From the NCBI RefSeq assembly GCF_041051975.1, contig NZ_CP163435.1:1426001-1490000 (forward strand): 64,000 bases of DNA. Direction: 5' to 3'. A model generated the notes under the pieces. It had not been told where the DNA came from. It worked only from the letters and a program-made list of their open reading frames with translations, and searched no databases. Below, in pieces: positions 50,374-59,099 of the stretch (its first letter is position 1; each line of letters starts with the position of its first letter). The position numbers and the translations under genes are program-made. The DNA is from Streptomyces sp. R21. Its GTDB lineage: Bacteria; Actinomycetota; Actinomycetes; Streptomycetales; Streptomycetaceae.

Positions 50374-51465
50374 TCAGGACCGTGTGGCGGTTCCGCAGCC
50401 CGCTTCGGCGGCCTCCTTCATGCGCGCGTCCATCGACGTACTCCGGTCGTACGGGTCCACCTCGGGTCCGTCTCCCGAGCCCGTGCGCTCCGCGCTGAAC
50501 TCGGGGGTGAAGTAGCCGGTGAAGGTGTCGCAGCCGCCGTTGGTGCTGTCGACCTTGTAGGAGACGAGCGAGAAGGTGTCCGGCTCGGTGATCACCTTTG
50601 CCGGGTTGTCCCAGCTCATCACGACCTCGCGGCGCACGATGGTGCGTGCGACTTCGTCACTTCCCGCTGCGGCGCGTACGACCGGATAGACGTAGGTGAC
50701 ATCGGTGGTCACCTCGAGCGCACCGCGCTTGCCTTCCCGGAACGTGATCCGTCCGCGTGTCTTGACCACGCTCCCGACCAGGCGCACGTCCGTCTTCTCG
50801 AAACGGCTGAACAGCAGCAGAGGGTCGTTCTCCTTGCTGGGCGTGCCGAACGCGGTCCGCAGATAGGTCTTGACGTCCTGCTGGTGCGGATTGATCAACG
50901 CGATCGCCGTCTTCGGCCGTTCGCCCTTCAGCACACCGGAATCCAGACTGGACGCGGCAAGGAAGTCGCGGCTCCGATCGAGCGCCTGCGCGACCTGCTT
51001 CTTGCTCATCCAGCCGGTCGCCTTCGCGGCGGGCAGGCTGATGCCCGCGGTCCCGTCGGCCCACCGCGCCGCGGGCGAGCCTCTGAACGGCTGCTTCACT
51101 GTGGGCAGTTGGGCTGCCGCCTCGGTGGCCGGCGGCTTGTCCGGACGGGCCGACTCCGCGGCGAGCGGCGTACTGTCGCTGTCTCCCCCGCCGAACCAGC
51201 CGGTGACCCGCCCCGGATCCAGTGCGACGAACAGCAGGGCGGCCGCGACCAGCAGACCGACCACGTACCAGCCCTTGCCCCGTCGCCGCGGGGCGAGTTG
51301 GTAGGTCCGCCCGTCCGCCGGCCGGCCGGGCTCCTCGCGCAGCCGCTGCGCCACCATCCGGGCCCGCGCCGACGGTTCCTCCGGCGCGCCCGGCGTCCCG
51401 GCCTCGGCCTCCCGAAGGAAGCGCTCCCACTCCTCGTCCGGTATGGAATCCCCACCCTTGCCCAA
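50374..51465 (-). CDS. Conserved single-pass membrane protein of unknown function
   Basis: 363 residues. An acidic cytosolic N-terminus (SIPDEEWERFLREAEAGTPG) and a basic stretch precede one helix (GWYVVGLLVAAALLFVALD, about 65-85). The large outer domain includes SKKQVAQALDRSRDFLAASS, AFGTPSKENDPLLLFSRF, VEVTTDVTYVYPVV and a late cysteine pair (NGGCDTF, EAGCGTA). I know it only as a conserved actinobacterial pattern. The start is a TTG at 51465 with GGGAG 8 bases upstream. It runs toward the GlxA-type gene with a 21-base gap. Confidence 0.72.
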   Translation of the reverse strand: MGKGGDSIPDEEWERFLREAEAGTPGAPEEPSARARMVAQRLREEPGRPADGRTYQLAPRRRGKGWYVVGLLVAAALLFVALDPGRVTGWFGGGDSDSTPLAAESARPDKPPATEAAAQLPTVKQPFRGSPAARWADGTAGISLPAAKATGWMSKKQVAQALDRSRDFLAASSLDSGVLKGERPKTAIALINPHQQDVKTYLRTAFGTPSKENDPLLLFSRFEKTDVRLVGSVVKTRGRITFREGKRGALEVTTDVTYVYPVVRAAAGSDEVARTIVRREVVMSWDNPAKVITEPDTFSLVSYKVDSTNGGCDTFTGYFTPEFSAERTGSGDGPEVDPYDRSTSMDARMKEAAEAGCGTATRS

Positions 51466-51571
51466 GACGCGCTCCCGCCCTTCTCACACATGCGGCCCCT
51501 CCCCAGGGCCGGCCCATTGTCCGTGCATCATCACACAGCCATCGAGGGCCACTTGAGCCGCAGACGGACGA

Positions 51572-52432
51572 CTACTTCAGCAGCTTGGACATTCTTCGGT
51601 CCGCCAGCGGCTTGCCGCCCGTCTGGCAGGACGGGCAGTACTGCAGCGAGGAGTCGCTGAAGGAGACCTCGCGGATGGTGTCGCCGCAGACCGGGCAGGG
51701 CTCGCCCGAGCGGCCGTGCACGCGCAGGCCGCTCTTCTTCTCCGCCTTCAGACGGCCGGCGGCCAGCCCGTGGGAGCGCTCGACGGCCTCGGTGAGCGTG
51801 GAGCGCAGCGCCTCGTACAGGCGGTGGGTCTCCTCCGGGGTCAGGGTGGCGGCGAGCTTGAAGGGAGACATCTTGGCGGCGTGCAGGATCTCGTCGCTGT
51901 AGGCGTTGCCCACTCCCGCGATCAGGCTCTGGTCGCGCAGCGCGCCCTTCAGCTGACGGCGCTCGCCCTCCAGCAGCCGCGCGAGGCGGGCCTCGTCGAA
52001 GTCGGCGGCGAGCGGGTCGGGGCCCAGGCGGGCCACGCCCGCGATCTCGCCCGGGTCATGGACGACGTACACGGCGAGCCGCTTCTGGGTGCCGGCCTCG
52101 GTGAGGTCGAAGCCCTCGCCGGTCTCCAGCGCCACGCGCAGGGCGAGCGGGCCCTTGCCGGGGCGGGGCGGGCCGTCGGGCAGGCGGTCCTTCCAGTGCA
52201 GCCAGCCCGCGCGGGCCAGATGGGTCACGAAGTGCAGGCCGTCCGCGTCGATGTCGAGGAACTTGCCGTACCGGCGTACGGCGGTGACCTGGCGGCCTTC
52301 CAGAGCGGTCACCGGCGGGTCGTACGTCTTCAGGACGCTGATCGCGACGGGCAGCACCCGCACGACCTCGTGGCCGACGAGATGGTCGGCCAGGAAGTCC
52401 CTGAGCGCCTCCACCTCGGGCAGTTCCGGCAT
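51572..52432 (-). CDS. Fpg/Nei-family DNA glycosylase
   Basis: 286-residue base-excision repair enzyme. The N-terminus MPELPEVEALRDFLADHLVG carries the catalytic Pro and Glu. The H2TH region is DQSLIAGVGNAYSDEILHAA, and the zinc finger is CPVCGDTIREVSFSDSSLQY plus CPSCQTGGK. It removes oxidised bases and cleaves the abasic site. The ATG at 52432 is fixed by the obligatory Pro2, since Met is removed to expose the catalytic residue. It lies 48 bases from the PP2C stop, same strand. Confidence 0.93.
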   Translation of the reverse strand: MPELPEVEALRDFLADHLVGHEVVRVLPVAISVLKTYDPPVTALEGRQVTAVRRYGKFLDIDADGLHFVTHLARAGWLHWKDRLPDGPPRPGKGPLALRVALETGEGFDLTEAGTQKRLAVYVVHDPGEIAGVARLGPDPLAADFDEARLARLLEGERRQLKGALRDQSLIAGVGNAYSDEILHAAKMSPFKLAATLTPEETHRLYEALRSTLTEAVERSHGLAAGRLKAEKKSGLRVHGRSGEPCPVCGDTIREVSFSDSSLQYCPSCQTGGKPLADRRMSKLLK

Positions 52433-52479
52433 ACGTCCAGAGTGCCATCCGGCACCGACAGCGCCACGCGGAGCAGGAG

Positions 52480-54555
52480 TCAGTCGCGTCCCGGGACGCC
52501 GAACTCGCACCACACGCACTTGCCGCCGCCGCGCGCCTCCACGCCCCAGACGTCGGCGAGCATGTCGACGAGCATCAGTCCGCGCCCGGAGACCCCCGAC
52601 TCCCCGGCCTCGCGGCGGCGCGGCAGGGCGCTGGAGGAGTCCTCGACGTCGACGCGCAGTCGGCGGGCGGGGCCGGCGAGCACCCGCAGGGTGACGATCG
52701 CGGAGCCCTCGGTGTGCATGAGGGCGTTGGTGATCAGTTCGTCGGCGGCCAGTTCGATCTCGTCGGCCCGCTCGCCGGCGCCCCAGGCGCGGACGGCGGC
52801 GCGGATCATGTGCCGGGCCTCGGTGAGCGCCTCCGGGTCTCCGGGAGCGACGTGCTGCTGGAGCCGGCCGCCGGACTGTTCGGCGGCGCCCCCTAGGCGG
52901 CGCAGGAGCAGCAGCGCGACGTCGTCGTCACCGCCGCGTTCCTCGGCCACGTCGATGAGCCGGTCGGCGAGGTCGCGCACGTCGTCCGGGCCGGTGGCGA
53001 TGAGATCCCTCAGGGTGTGCATGCCTTCGTCGAGGTCGGCGCCGGGCTGTTCCACCAGGCCGTCGGTGCACAGCAGCAGGGTCTGGCCGGGGTCCAGCTC
53101 GACACTGGTGACCGGGTATTCGAGGCGGCCGAACTCGGCGGACAGCCCGAGCGGCAGGCCTCCCTCGACGGGGATGCTGCGGCAGGTCCGGTCGGTGAGC
53201 CGTACGAGCGGGTCGATGTGGCCGGCCCGGACCAGTTGCATCACTCCGGTGGCCAGGTCGGCCTCCGCGTACAGGCAGGTCGCGAAGCGTTCGGTGTCTA
53301 GCTCGTGCAGGAAGACCGAGGCGCGGGCCATCACGGTGGCGGGGGTGTGGCCCTCGGCGGCGTAGGCGCGCAGCACGATGCGGAGCTGGCCCATGACGGC
53401 GGCGGCATGGGTGTCGTGGCCCTGGACGTCGCCGATGACGGCGCCGACGCGGCCGCCGGGCAGCGGGATCAGGTCGTACCAGTCGCCGCCGATGTCCCGG
53501 CCGAGGGAGGCGGAGCGGTAGCGGACGGCGACATCGGCGCCGGGCACGCTGGGGATGGTGCGAGGCAGCATGGCTTGCTGGAGGCCCTGGGCGAGGTCCT
53601 TCTCCTGCTCGTAGAACATGGCGCGCTGGAGGCTCTGGGCGATGCTGCTGCCGAGTGCTACGAGGACGTTGCGCTCCTCCGGCGAGAAGCCGTGCCGGTC
53701 GTTGTAGAGCAGGCCGATCGCGCCGATGGGGCGGGCCTGGGCGATGAGTGGCATGTACGCGGCCGAGGTGATGTTCAGGTCGGTGATGTGCGGCCACAGG
53801 TCGGGGTAGGACTCGGCGAACTCCTCCGGCGACTCGATGAAGTGCGGGGCGAGGGTGCGGACGACCTCGTTCATCGGGAAGCGCGCGTCGAGGCGGGTGA
53901 CGCGGGTGCCGGGCACGTAGCTGTCGGCGGGGCCCGCGGCGACCATGCGGATGCGTCCGGCCTCCAGCAGGCCCATGACCAGGCTCGTCGCGCCGAGGTG
54001 GGTGAGTCCGTCGGTGTCGTCCAGGACGTCGATGACGTCCTGGACGGTCCGGGCGTGCGCGAGGGCCGCGGTGGTGATCTGGACGACGCTCGTCTGCTGG
54101 CGCCGTACGGCGTCCTGGGCGGCGCGCTCGCGGCGCGCCGAGCTCTCGCTCAGTTCCTGGGTGGCGTCCCGGACGATCCCGATGATGCGGCGCGGGCGCC
54201 CGATCTCGTCGCGGCGGATGTAGCCCTGGGTGTGCGTCCAGCGCGGGGAGCCGTCGCGGCAGCGGATGCGGAAGTAGGCGCCGTAGTTCTCGCTGCCGTC
54301 CTTGAGAGCCTGGGACACCATGGCGTCGAGGCGGACGGCCTCGCCCGGGGGGACGCGCATGGCCAGGGTCTCGGGGCGGCCGTCGTATTCGTCGGGGCGC
54401 ACGTCGAAGATCTCGTGGGCCTGGGCGTCCATCTGCATCAGACCGGTGTCCAGGTCCCAGTCGAAGCTGCCCATGCGGTTGAGCGCCAGGATCGGATCCG
54501 GGTGGGCCGGCCAGTCGTCCGGGAGTGACAGGGCGCTCGCTCCCCGATCAACCAT
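52480..54555 (-). CDS. PP2C/SpoIIE phosphatase with PAS, GAF and HATPase domains
   Basis: 691 residues: PAS (about 15-125, MGSFDWDLDTGLMQMDAQAH), GAF (about 150-320, GLLYNDRHGFSPEERNVLVAL), SpoIIE-type PP2C (about 345-540, GRDIGGDWYDLIPLPGGRVG, IGDVQGHDTHAAAVMGQLR, LLCTDGLVE, GGDDDVALLLL) and a C-terminal anti-sigma-type HATPase (about 560-690, AADELITNALMHTEG, GRGLMLVDMLADVWG). Metal-binding aspartates are present. It probably acts in a partner-switching cascade of the sigma-B type. The ATG at 54555 is preferred over a GTG at 54579. Confidence 0.9.
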   Translation of the reverse strand: MVDRGASALSLPDDWPAHPDPILALNRMGSFDWDLDTGLMQMDAQAHEIFDVRPDEYDGRPETLAMRVPPGEAVRLDAMVSQALKDGSENYGAYFRIRCRDGSPRWTHTQGYIRRDEIGRPRRIIGIVRDATQELSESSARRERAAQDAVRRQQTSVVQITTAALAHARTVQDVIDVLDDTDGLTHLGATSLVMGLLEAGRIRMVAAGPADSYVPGTRVTRLDARFPMNEVVRTLAPHFIESPEEFAESYPDLWPHITDLNITSAAYMPLIAQARPIGAIGLLYNDRHGFSPEERNVLVALGSSIAQSLQRAMFYEQEKDLAQGLQQAMLPRTIPSVPGADVAVRYRSASLGRDIGGDWYDLIPLPGGRVGAVIGDVQGHDTHAAAVMGQLRIVLRAYAAEGHTPATVMARASVFLHELDTERFATCLYAEADLATGVMQLVRAGHIDPLVRLTDRTCRSIPVEGGLPLGLSAEFGRLEYPVTSVELDPGQTLLLCTDGLVEQPGADLDEGMHTLRDLIATGPDDVRDLADRLIDVAEERGGDDDVALLLLRRLGGAAEQSGGRLQQHVAPGDPEALTEARHMIRAAVRAWGAGERADEIELAADELITNALMHTEGSAIVTLRVLAGPARRLRVDVEDSSSALPRRREAGESGVSGRGLMLVDMLADVWGVEARGGGKCVWCEFGVPGRD

Positions 54556-54634
54556 GGGGCCCACCTTGCCAGGATTCACCCGATTATTCGACTTCTGGGG
54601 AGCCCGGTGACGGGCTCCCCGGCCGAGCGGGCGC

Positions 54635-55840
54635 TCAGCTGTCGAAGACGTCGGTCGGGGTGTCGAAGATGCTGTCCGAGCTGGACGGCTCGTCCGGGAT
54701 GGCCGTGCCCGTGTCCGGGGCGCTGCGCTCCTGCGAAGGAGTCAGGGAGCTCTCCGGGGGTGTCGTCGGCGGGGCCGTGACAGTGGCGGTGACCGTGGGG
54801 CAGTCCGCGGGCTCGTCCGAGCCGCCCGGGGTCGGGGACGAGGGGGTCGGCGAACCCGGAGTCGGGGAACCGGGGGTCGGCGATCCGGTGCTCGGCGTGA
54901 TGCCGGGTGTGACGGTGACCGTCGCGGTCGGTGTCACGCAGTCGGACGGCGACTCCTCGGGCGAGGAGCTTTCCTCGCTGGGCGAGGCGCTGGAACTGGA
55001 GCTGGAGCTGGAGCTGGAGCTGTCCGGGCTCGGGCTCGGCGTCACGACGTCCGGGGGCGGGACGACCACGTCACGGTCACCGTCGTCGCCGATCGGCCGC
55101 TCGATCCAGGTGTTGTCGACGATGTTGATGATCGTGATGTTGACGATCACCTTCGGCGCCGGCGTCACCACGATGACCTGCGCGGGGCGGTAGCCGGACC
55201 AGGGGCGGCCGTGGGTGCCGGGGTTCACCTGGAGTGCGACGGGCTGCCTCAGCGGGTTTCCGCAGGCGCAGCGCACGCGCGGCACGCCCCGGTTGTCGAC
55301 GAGGACGGCGGTGCCCACCTGGAGCACCGACTGGAAGCTCGTCGCCCGTCCGTCGCGGAAGCCGTGGTTGGTGACCCGGGTGTCGGCACGCAGCACGACC
55401 GAGGTCAGACCGCGCAGAAAGCCGGGGATGTCGGCCTGCGAGATGCCCGAGGCCCCCGCGAAGGCGCGCGCCTTGGCCTGGTCGGAGGTGAGGAAGCGGA
55501 TCTGCCGTTCGACGTCGCAACTGCCGACGGACTGGGTACCGCCGTAGAGACCGGGGGTGGCGCCCGAGAAGGAACGCACCTCCTGGGTCGTGGCGGAGGA
55601 ATTGCCGGTGGGCGTCGACTGCGGCGTTCGGGTGACGGGCGGCGGGGTCGCGGTGGAGGTGGCGGTGGAGTCGGTGAAGGGGTCGGGGCCCTGGGCCGCG
55701 GCCGGCTGGAGGAAGAGTTCGCCGGTCGATGTGCCGGACGCCTTGGCCGTGCCGCCGTCGCTGTCGCCGCCGCAGCCGGCGACAAGGAGCGCCGCCGAAA
55801 GCGTGCAGGCCGCGAGGAAAGTTCTGGTGGGTATGCGCAC
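54635..55840 (-). CDS. Lipoprotein with DUF6777-like domain and Ser/Pro/Thr tail
   Basis: 401 residues. The lipobox is ALLVAGC (Cys about 22). A central domain (about 100-240) has TPGLYGGTQSVGSCDVERQI, LTSDQAKARAFAGASGISQ and CACGNPLRQPVALQ, a pattern I associate with DUF6777. The tail holds a serine run, GSPTPGSPTPGSPTP repeats and Glu/Ser-rich ends, typical of wall-spanning extracellular tails. The GTG at 55840 (or 55843) follows GGGAG; an in-frame start at 55942 would place a non-signal extension first. Function unknown. Confidence 0.75.
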   Translation of the reverse strand: MRIPTRTFLAACTLSAALLVAGCGGDSDGGTAKASGTSTGELFLQPAAAQGPDPFTDSTATSTATPPPVTRTPQSTPTGNSSATTQEVRSFSGATPGLYGGTQSVGSCDVERQIRFLTSDQAKARAFAGASGISQADIPGFLRGLTSVVLRADTRVTNHGFRDGRATSFQSVLQVGTAVLVDNRGVPRVRCACGNPLRQPVALQVNPGTHGRPWSGYRPAQVIVVTPAPKVIVNITIINIVDNTWIERPIGDDGDRDVVVPPPDVVTPSPSPDSSSSSSSSSSSASPSEESSSPEESPSDCVTPTATVTVTPGITPSTGSPTPGSPTPGSPTPSSPTPGGSDEPADCPTVTATVTAPPTTPPESSLTPSQERSAPDTGTAIPDEPSSSDSIFDTPTDVFDS

Positions 55841-55978
55841 CACGTTCTCCCGTCCGTCCCGGGCAGTTTGTCGATCATTCCGGGCAGTTCGTCCACCATT
55901 GTCTGCGTCACCCGGTTGGGTCACGCAAGCGGAGACAGTCACTTAGCGTCACAATGGAGAGGAGAGGAGCTGGCTGAG

Positions 55979-57403
55979 GTGGGCTGGTTCGCAGCATCCG
56001 AGTACTGGCTGAGCCGCATGGTCTTCCAGCGGGCTCTGGCCACCGTCTACCTCGTCGCGTTCCTGGGCGCGGCGCTGCAGTTCCGTGCGCTGCTCGGGGA
56101 GCGCGGCATGCTCCCGATCCCCCGCTTCGTGGCGCTGGTGCCGTTCCGCCGGGCACCCAGCGTGTTCCATCTGCACTACTCCGACCGGTTCTTCGCGGCG
56201 TGGGCATGGACGGGCTGCGCGGTGTCGGCGGCGCTCATCGCGGGCGTCGACCGGCAACTCCCGCTCTGGGGCTGCATGTTGCTGTGGCTGGTCCCGTGGG
56301 CGCTGTATCTGTCGATCGTGAACGTCGGCCAGACCTGGTACTCGTTCGGCTGGGAGTCGCTGCTGCTCGAGGTCGGATTCCTGGCCGTCTTCCTGGGCAA
56401 TGACGAGGTCGCGCCGCCGGTCGTGGTCCTCTTCCTGTTGCGCTGGCTGCTGTTCCGCGTCGAGTTCGGTGCCGGGCTGATCAAGATGCGCGGCGACGCG
56501 TGCTGGCGCACGCTCACCTGCCTCGACTACCACCACCAGACGCAGCCGATGCCGGGCCCGCTGAGCTGGTTCTTCCACCACCTGCCCAGGCCGCTGCACC
56601 GGGTGGAGGTCGCAGCCAACCACGTCACCCAACTGGTCGTGCCCGTCCTGCTGTTCACCCCCCGGCCGATCGCGACCGCCGCCGCGTCGCTGATGATCCT
56701 GACGCAGCTGTGGCTGGTCCTGTCCGGCAACTTCGCCTGGCTGAACTGGGTCACGATCGTGGTGGCCCTCTCTGTCGTCGAGTTCCCCACCACGCCCCCG
56801 GACGTCGCCGGCCCACCGCTCTGGTACGAGATCGTGGTCCTGGCCGTGGCCACGGGGCTGGTGGCCCTCAGCTACCGGCCCGCACGCAACCTGGTCTCCC
56901 CGCGCCAGGTCATGAACCGCTCCTTCGACCCGCTCCATCTGGTCAACACCTACGGCGCGTTCGGCAGCGTCAGCCGGTTGCGCCACGAGGTGGTGATCGA
57001 GGGCACGGCGGACGAGGTGCCACGCGAGGAGTCGGACTGGCGGGAGTACGAGTTCAAGGGCAAGCCGGGCGATGTACGGCACTGGCCGCGGCAGTTCGCG
57101 CCGTACCATCTGCGCCTCGACTGGCTGATGTGGTTCGTGGGGCTCTCCCCCTCGTACGCCGGGGCCTGGTTCACGGGCCTGGTGGAACGGCTCCTGGAGA
57201 ACGACCGCGACACGCTGCGGCTGCTGCGCAGCTCGCCGTTCCCGCCGGACGCGCCGCCCCGGTACGTCCGCGCCCGCCTCTACCGCTACCGCTACACGAC
57301 CTGGCGCGAGCTGCGGGAGACGGGCGCGTGCTGGGAGCGGACGTACGTGCGGGAGTTCATGCCGCCGACACGGCTGGACCGCCCGGTGACTCAGAGCTGG
57401 TAA
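55979..57403 (+). CDS. Lipase maturation factor-like membrane protein
   Basis: 474 residues of the LMF1 family: several membrane helices (FQRALATVYLVAFLGAALQF, LPLWGCMLLWLVPWALYLSI, PPVVVLFLLRWLLFRVEFG, IATAAASLMILTQLWLVL) and the soluble C-terminal domain with NTYGAFGSVSRLRHEVVIEG, EYEFKGKPGDVRHWPRQFAP and PYHLRLDWLMWF. Animal relatives help fold lipases in the ER; the bacterial role is unknown. The GTG at 55979 follows GAGAGGAG by 9-10 bases. The stop overlaps the convergent amidohydrolase remnant by 13 bases. Confidence 0.85.
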   Translation: MGWFAASEYWLSRMVFQRALATVYLVAFLGAALQFRALLGERGMLPIPRFVALVPFRRAPSVFHLHYSDRFFAAWAWTGCAVSAALIAGVDRQLPLWGCMLLWLVPWALYLSIVNVGQTWYSFGWESLLLEVGFLAVFLGNDEVAPPVVVLFLLRWLLFRVEFGAGLIKMRGDACWRTLTCLDYHHQTQPMPGPLSWFFHHLPRPLHRVEVAANHVTQLVVPVLLFTPRPIATAAASLMILTQLWLVLSGNFAWLNWVTIVVALSVVEFPTTPPDVAGPPLWYEIVVLAVATGLVALSYRPARNLVSPRQVMNRSFDPLHLVNTYGAFGSVSRLRHEVVIEGTADEVPREESDWREYEFKGKPGDVRHWPRQFAPYHLRLDWLMWFVGLSPSYAGAWFTGLVERLLENDRDTLRLLRSSPFPPDAPPRYVRARLYRYRYTTWRELRETGACWERTYVREFMPPTRLDRPVTQSW

Positions 57404-57801
57404 ACGCGCGTTGCCGTCCCCGTCAGCACGGCCTCGCACCCGGTCGCATCGAGTTCACGGATCAACTCGTGTGCGGTGTCGATGACTTGGGCGTACGACG
57501 CTGCCAGCGTGCACACCGGCCAGTCGGAGCCGAACATCAGCCGGTCGGGCCCGAAGGCGTCCAGGACCGTGTCGGCGTACGGGCGCAGGTCGTCGAGCAC
57601 GAGGGCGAGGAACTCCGGGGTCTCCTCGGCGACGGTGACGGTCTGCACGAGGACCGTGCGGTCGACCCCGGCGGCGCGCGCTTCCGGTTCGAGGTCGGTG
57701 ACGGCGAAGTTCCTTCGCAGCGGCCGGAGTTCGGGACCGGTGATCCAGTCCTGGTCGCGGACGGAGAGGTCCCACACGTGGTGGTGGGCGTCGACGGTCA
57801 C
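57391..57801 (-). pseudogene. Amidohydrolase (sugar lactonase type) with large internal deletion
   Basis: 136 codons in frame, about half the family length. It begins VTVDAHHHVWDLS and keeps the final Asp motif RLMFGSDWPVCTLAA. Aligned by eye with the intact 297-residue protein at 10541-11434, the sequence jumps from TPEFLAL directly to LDDLRPYADTVLDAFGP. About 144 residues are missing, including the RHLVQ and NHAGKP active-site segments. The GTG at 57801 overlaps the mutarotase stop (GTGA), so coupling survived the deletion. It is unlikely to be active. Confidence 0.8.
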
Positions 57802-58116
57802 GGCAGCTCCCATACGACGGGCAGGCCCGCGGCGGCTCCGTCGCCGGAGTAGTCGTGCACGACGTCGAGGAGTTCGGCCATGCGGGCCTGCCAGGCGATG
57901 TCGACCGGCAACTCCGCCAGGGCGGCCGGCAGCCGCGCGTCGTCCTCGCACTTCAGGACATGGAGGAGGTCGGTCCCTCCCCCACCGCCAGATCGTCCAG
58001 GAAGTGGCTCCGGCGGCGCGGATGGCCTCGGTCAGCTCGGCGGGGACCTCGCGGTGCGCGGCCTCGTACGCCGCGACGCGGTCGGCACGGACCTTGGTGT
58101 GCAGGGCGACTCTCAT
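57798..58116 (-). pseudogene. L-rhamnose/L-fucose mutarotase with frameshift
   Basis: It begins MRVALHTKVRADRVAAYEAA and SWTIWR, then the frame is lost at TGGGGGAGGG (about 57976-57985). In the next frame the protein resumes TDLLHVLKCEDDARLP, VDIAWQARMAELLDVVHDYS and ends LPVVWELP at 57798. Removing one G restores a RhaM/FucM-like protein of about 105 residues. A slip in the G run, a sequencing error, or a repeat remnant could explain it. The ATG at 58116 overlaps the aldose dehydrogenase stop (ATGA). Confidence 0.8.
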
Positions 58117-59099
58117 GACGGCTCCCGGGCGGGTACGGGGGCGTCGGCGGGCAGGAGCTTCGCCTCGCGCAGCTCCTGCCAGAAGGCCGGAGGCACTCGG
58201 TCGGCGAACTGCTCGGCGCAGTCACGGACTTCGGCAGCAGAGCGGGCGCCGACGAGGACGCTCGCCACCGCCGGATGGGCCGCACAGAAGGCTAGGGCGG
58301 CAGCGCGCAGGGAGGTGCCGTGTCGTTCGGCGATCGCCTTGAGCAGCAGCGCCCGGTCTAGCAACTCCGCCGGCGTGGTCGCATAGTTGTACGTCGCTCC
58401 AGCACGAGGATCCGCCAGCAGGCCCGAGTTGAAGGCGCCGCCGATCACGACGGACACACCGCGCTCGACGGCGGCGGGCAGCAGCTCGGCCAGGGCGCGC
58501 TGATCGAGCAGGGTGTACCGGCCGGCGCACAGCACCACGTCGACGTCCGTGTCGCGGACGAACCGGGTGAGCATCTCCGCCTGGTTCATTCCGACGCCGA
58601 TCGCGCCGACCAGGCCTTCGCTCCGCATGTCCTCCAGTTCTGGATAAGCCTCTCGGAAGGCCTGCTCGGCATGGTCGTCGGGGTCGTGCAGGTACACGAT
58701 GTCTACGCGCTCCAGGCCGAGGCGTCGCAGGCTCTCCTCCAGGGAGCGACGCACCCCGTAGGCGCTGAAGTCCCAGACACGGTGATGAGCCGCGGACACA
58801 GCGAACCCGTTCGCAAGGTCGTCCCGGTCCTCGAACGTGGGCTCGAGAAGCCGCCCCACCTTCGTGGAGAGCGTGTACGCATCGCGAGGGTGGTTGCGCA
58901 ACACTTCGCCCAGCCGGTACTCGGACAGGCCGAGCCCGTAGTGCGGCGCTGTGTCGAAGTAGCGGATGCCGGCGTCCCAGGCGGCTTCCACGGCGGCGTA
59001 CGCATCCTCGTCACTCACCTCGGTGAAGAGGTTGCCGATGCCGGCGGCGCCAAACGACAGCGGACTGACCTCGACGCCGCTGCGGCCGAGGGTGTTCAC
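58113..59099 (-). CDS. Aldose 1-dehydrogenase (AKR family), second copy
   Basis: 328 residues, close paralogue of the enzyme at 9487-10497. It has GRSGVEVSPLSFGAAGIGNL, GIRYFDTAPHYGLGLSEYRLG, STKVGRLLEP, DIVYLHDPDDH and VGAIGVGMNQAEMLTRF. It predicts oxidation of a 6-deoxy or threo-aldose to the lactone. The GTG at 59099 overlaps the SDR stop (GTGA). It is intact, unlike the two genes after it in the operon. Confidence 0.85.
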   Translation of the reverse strand: MNTLGRSGVEVSPLSFGAAGIGNLFTEVSDEDAYAAVEAAWDAGIRYFDTAPHYGLGLSEYRLGEVLRNHPRDAYTLSTKVGRLLEPTFEDRDDLANGFAVSAAHHRVWDFSAYGVRRSLEESLRRLGLERVDIVYLHDPDDHAEQAFREAYPELEDMRSEGLVGAIGVGMNQAEMLTRFVRDTDVDVVLCAGRYTLLDQRALAELLPAAVERGVSVVIGGAFNSGLLADPRAGATYNYATTPAELLDRALLLKAIAERHGTSLRAAALAFCAAHPAVASVLVGARSAAEVRDCAEQFADRVPPAFWQELREAKLLPADAPVPAREPS

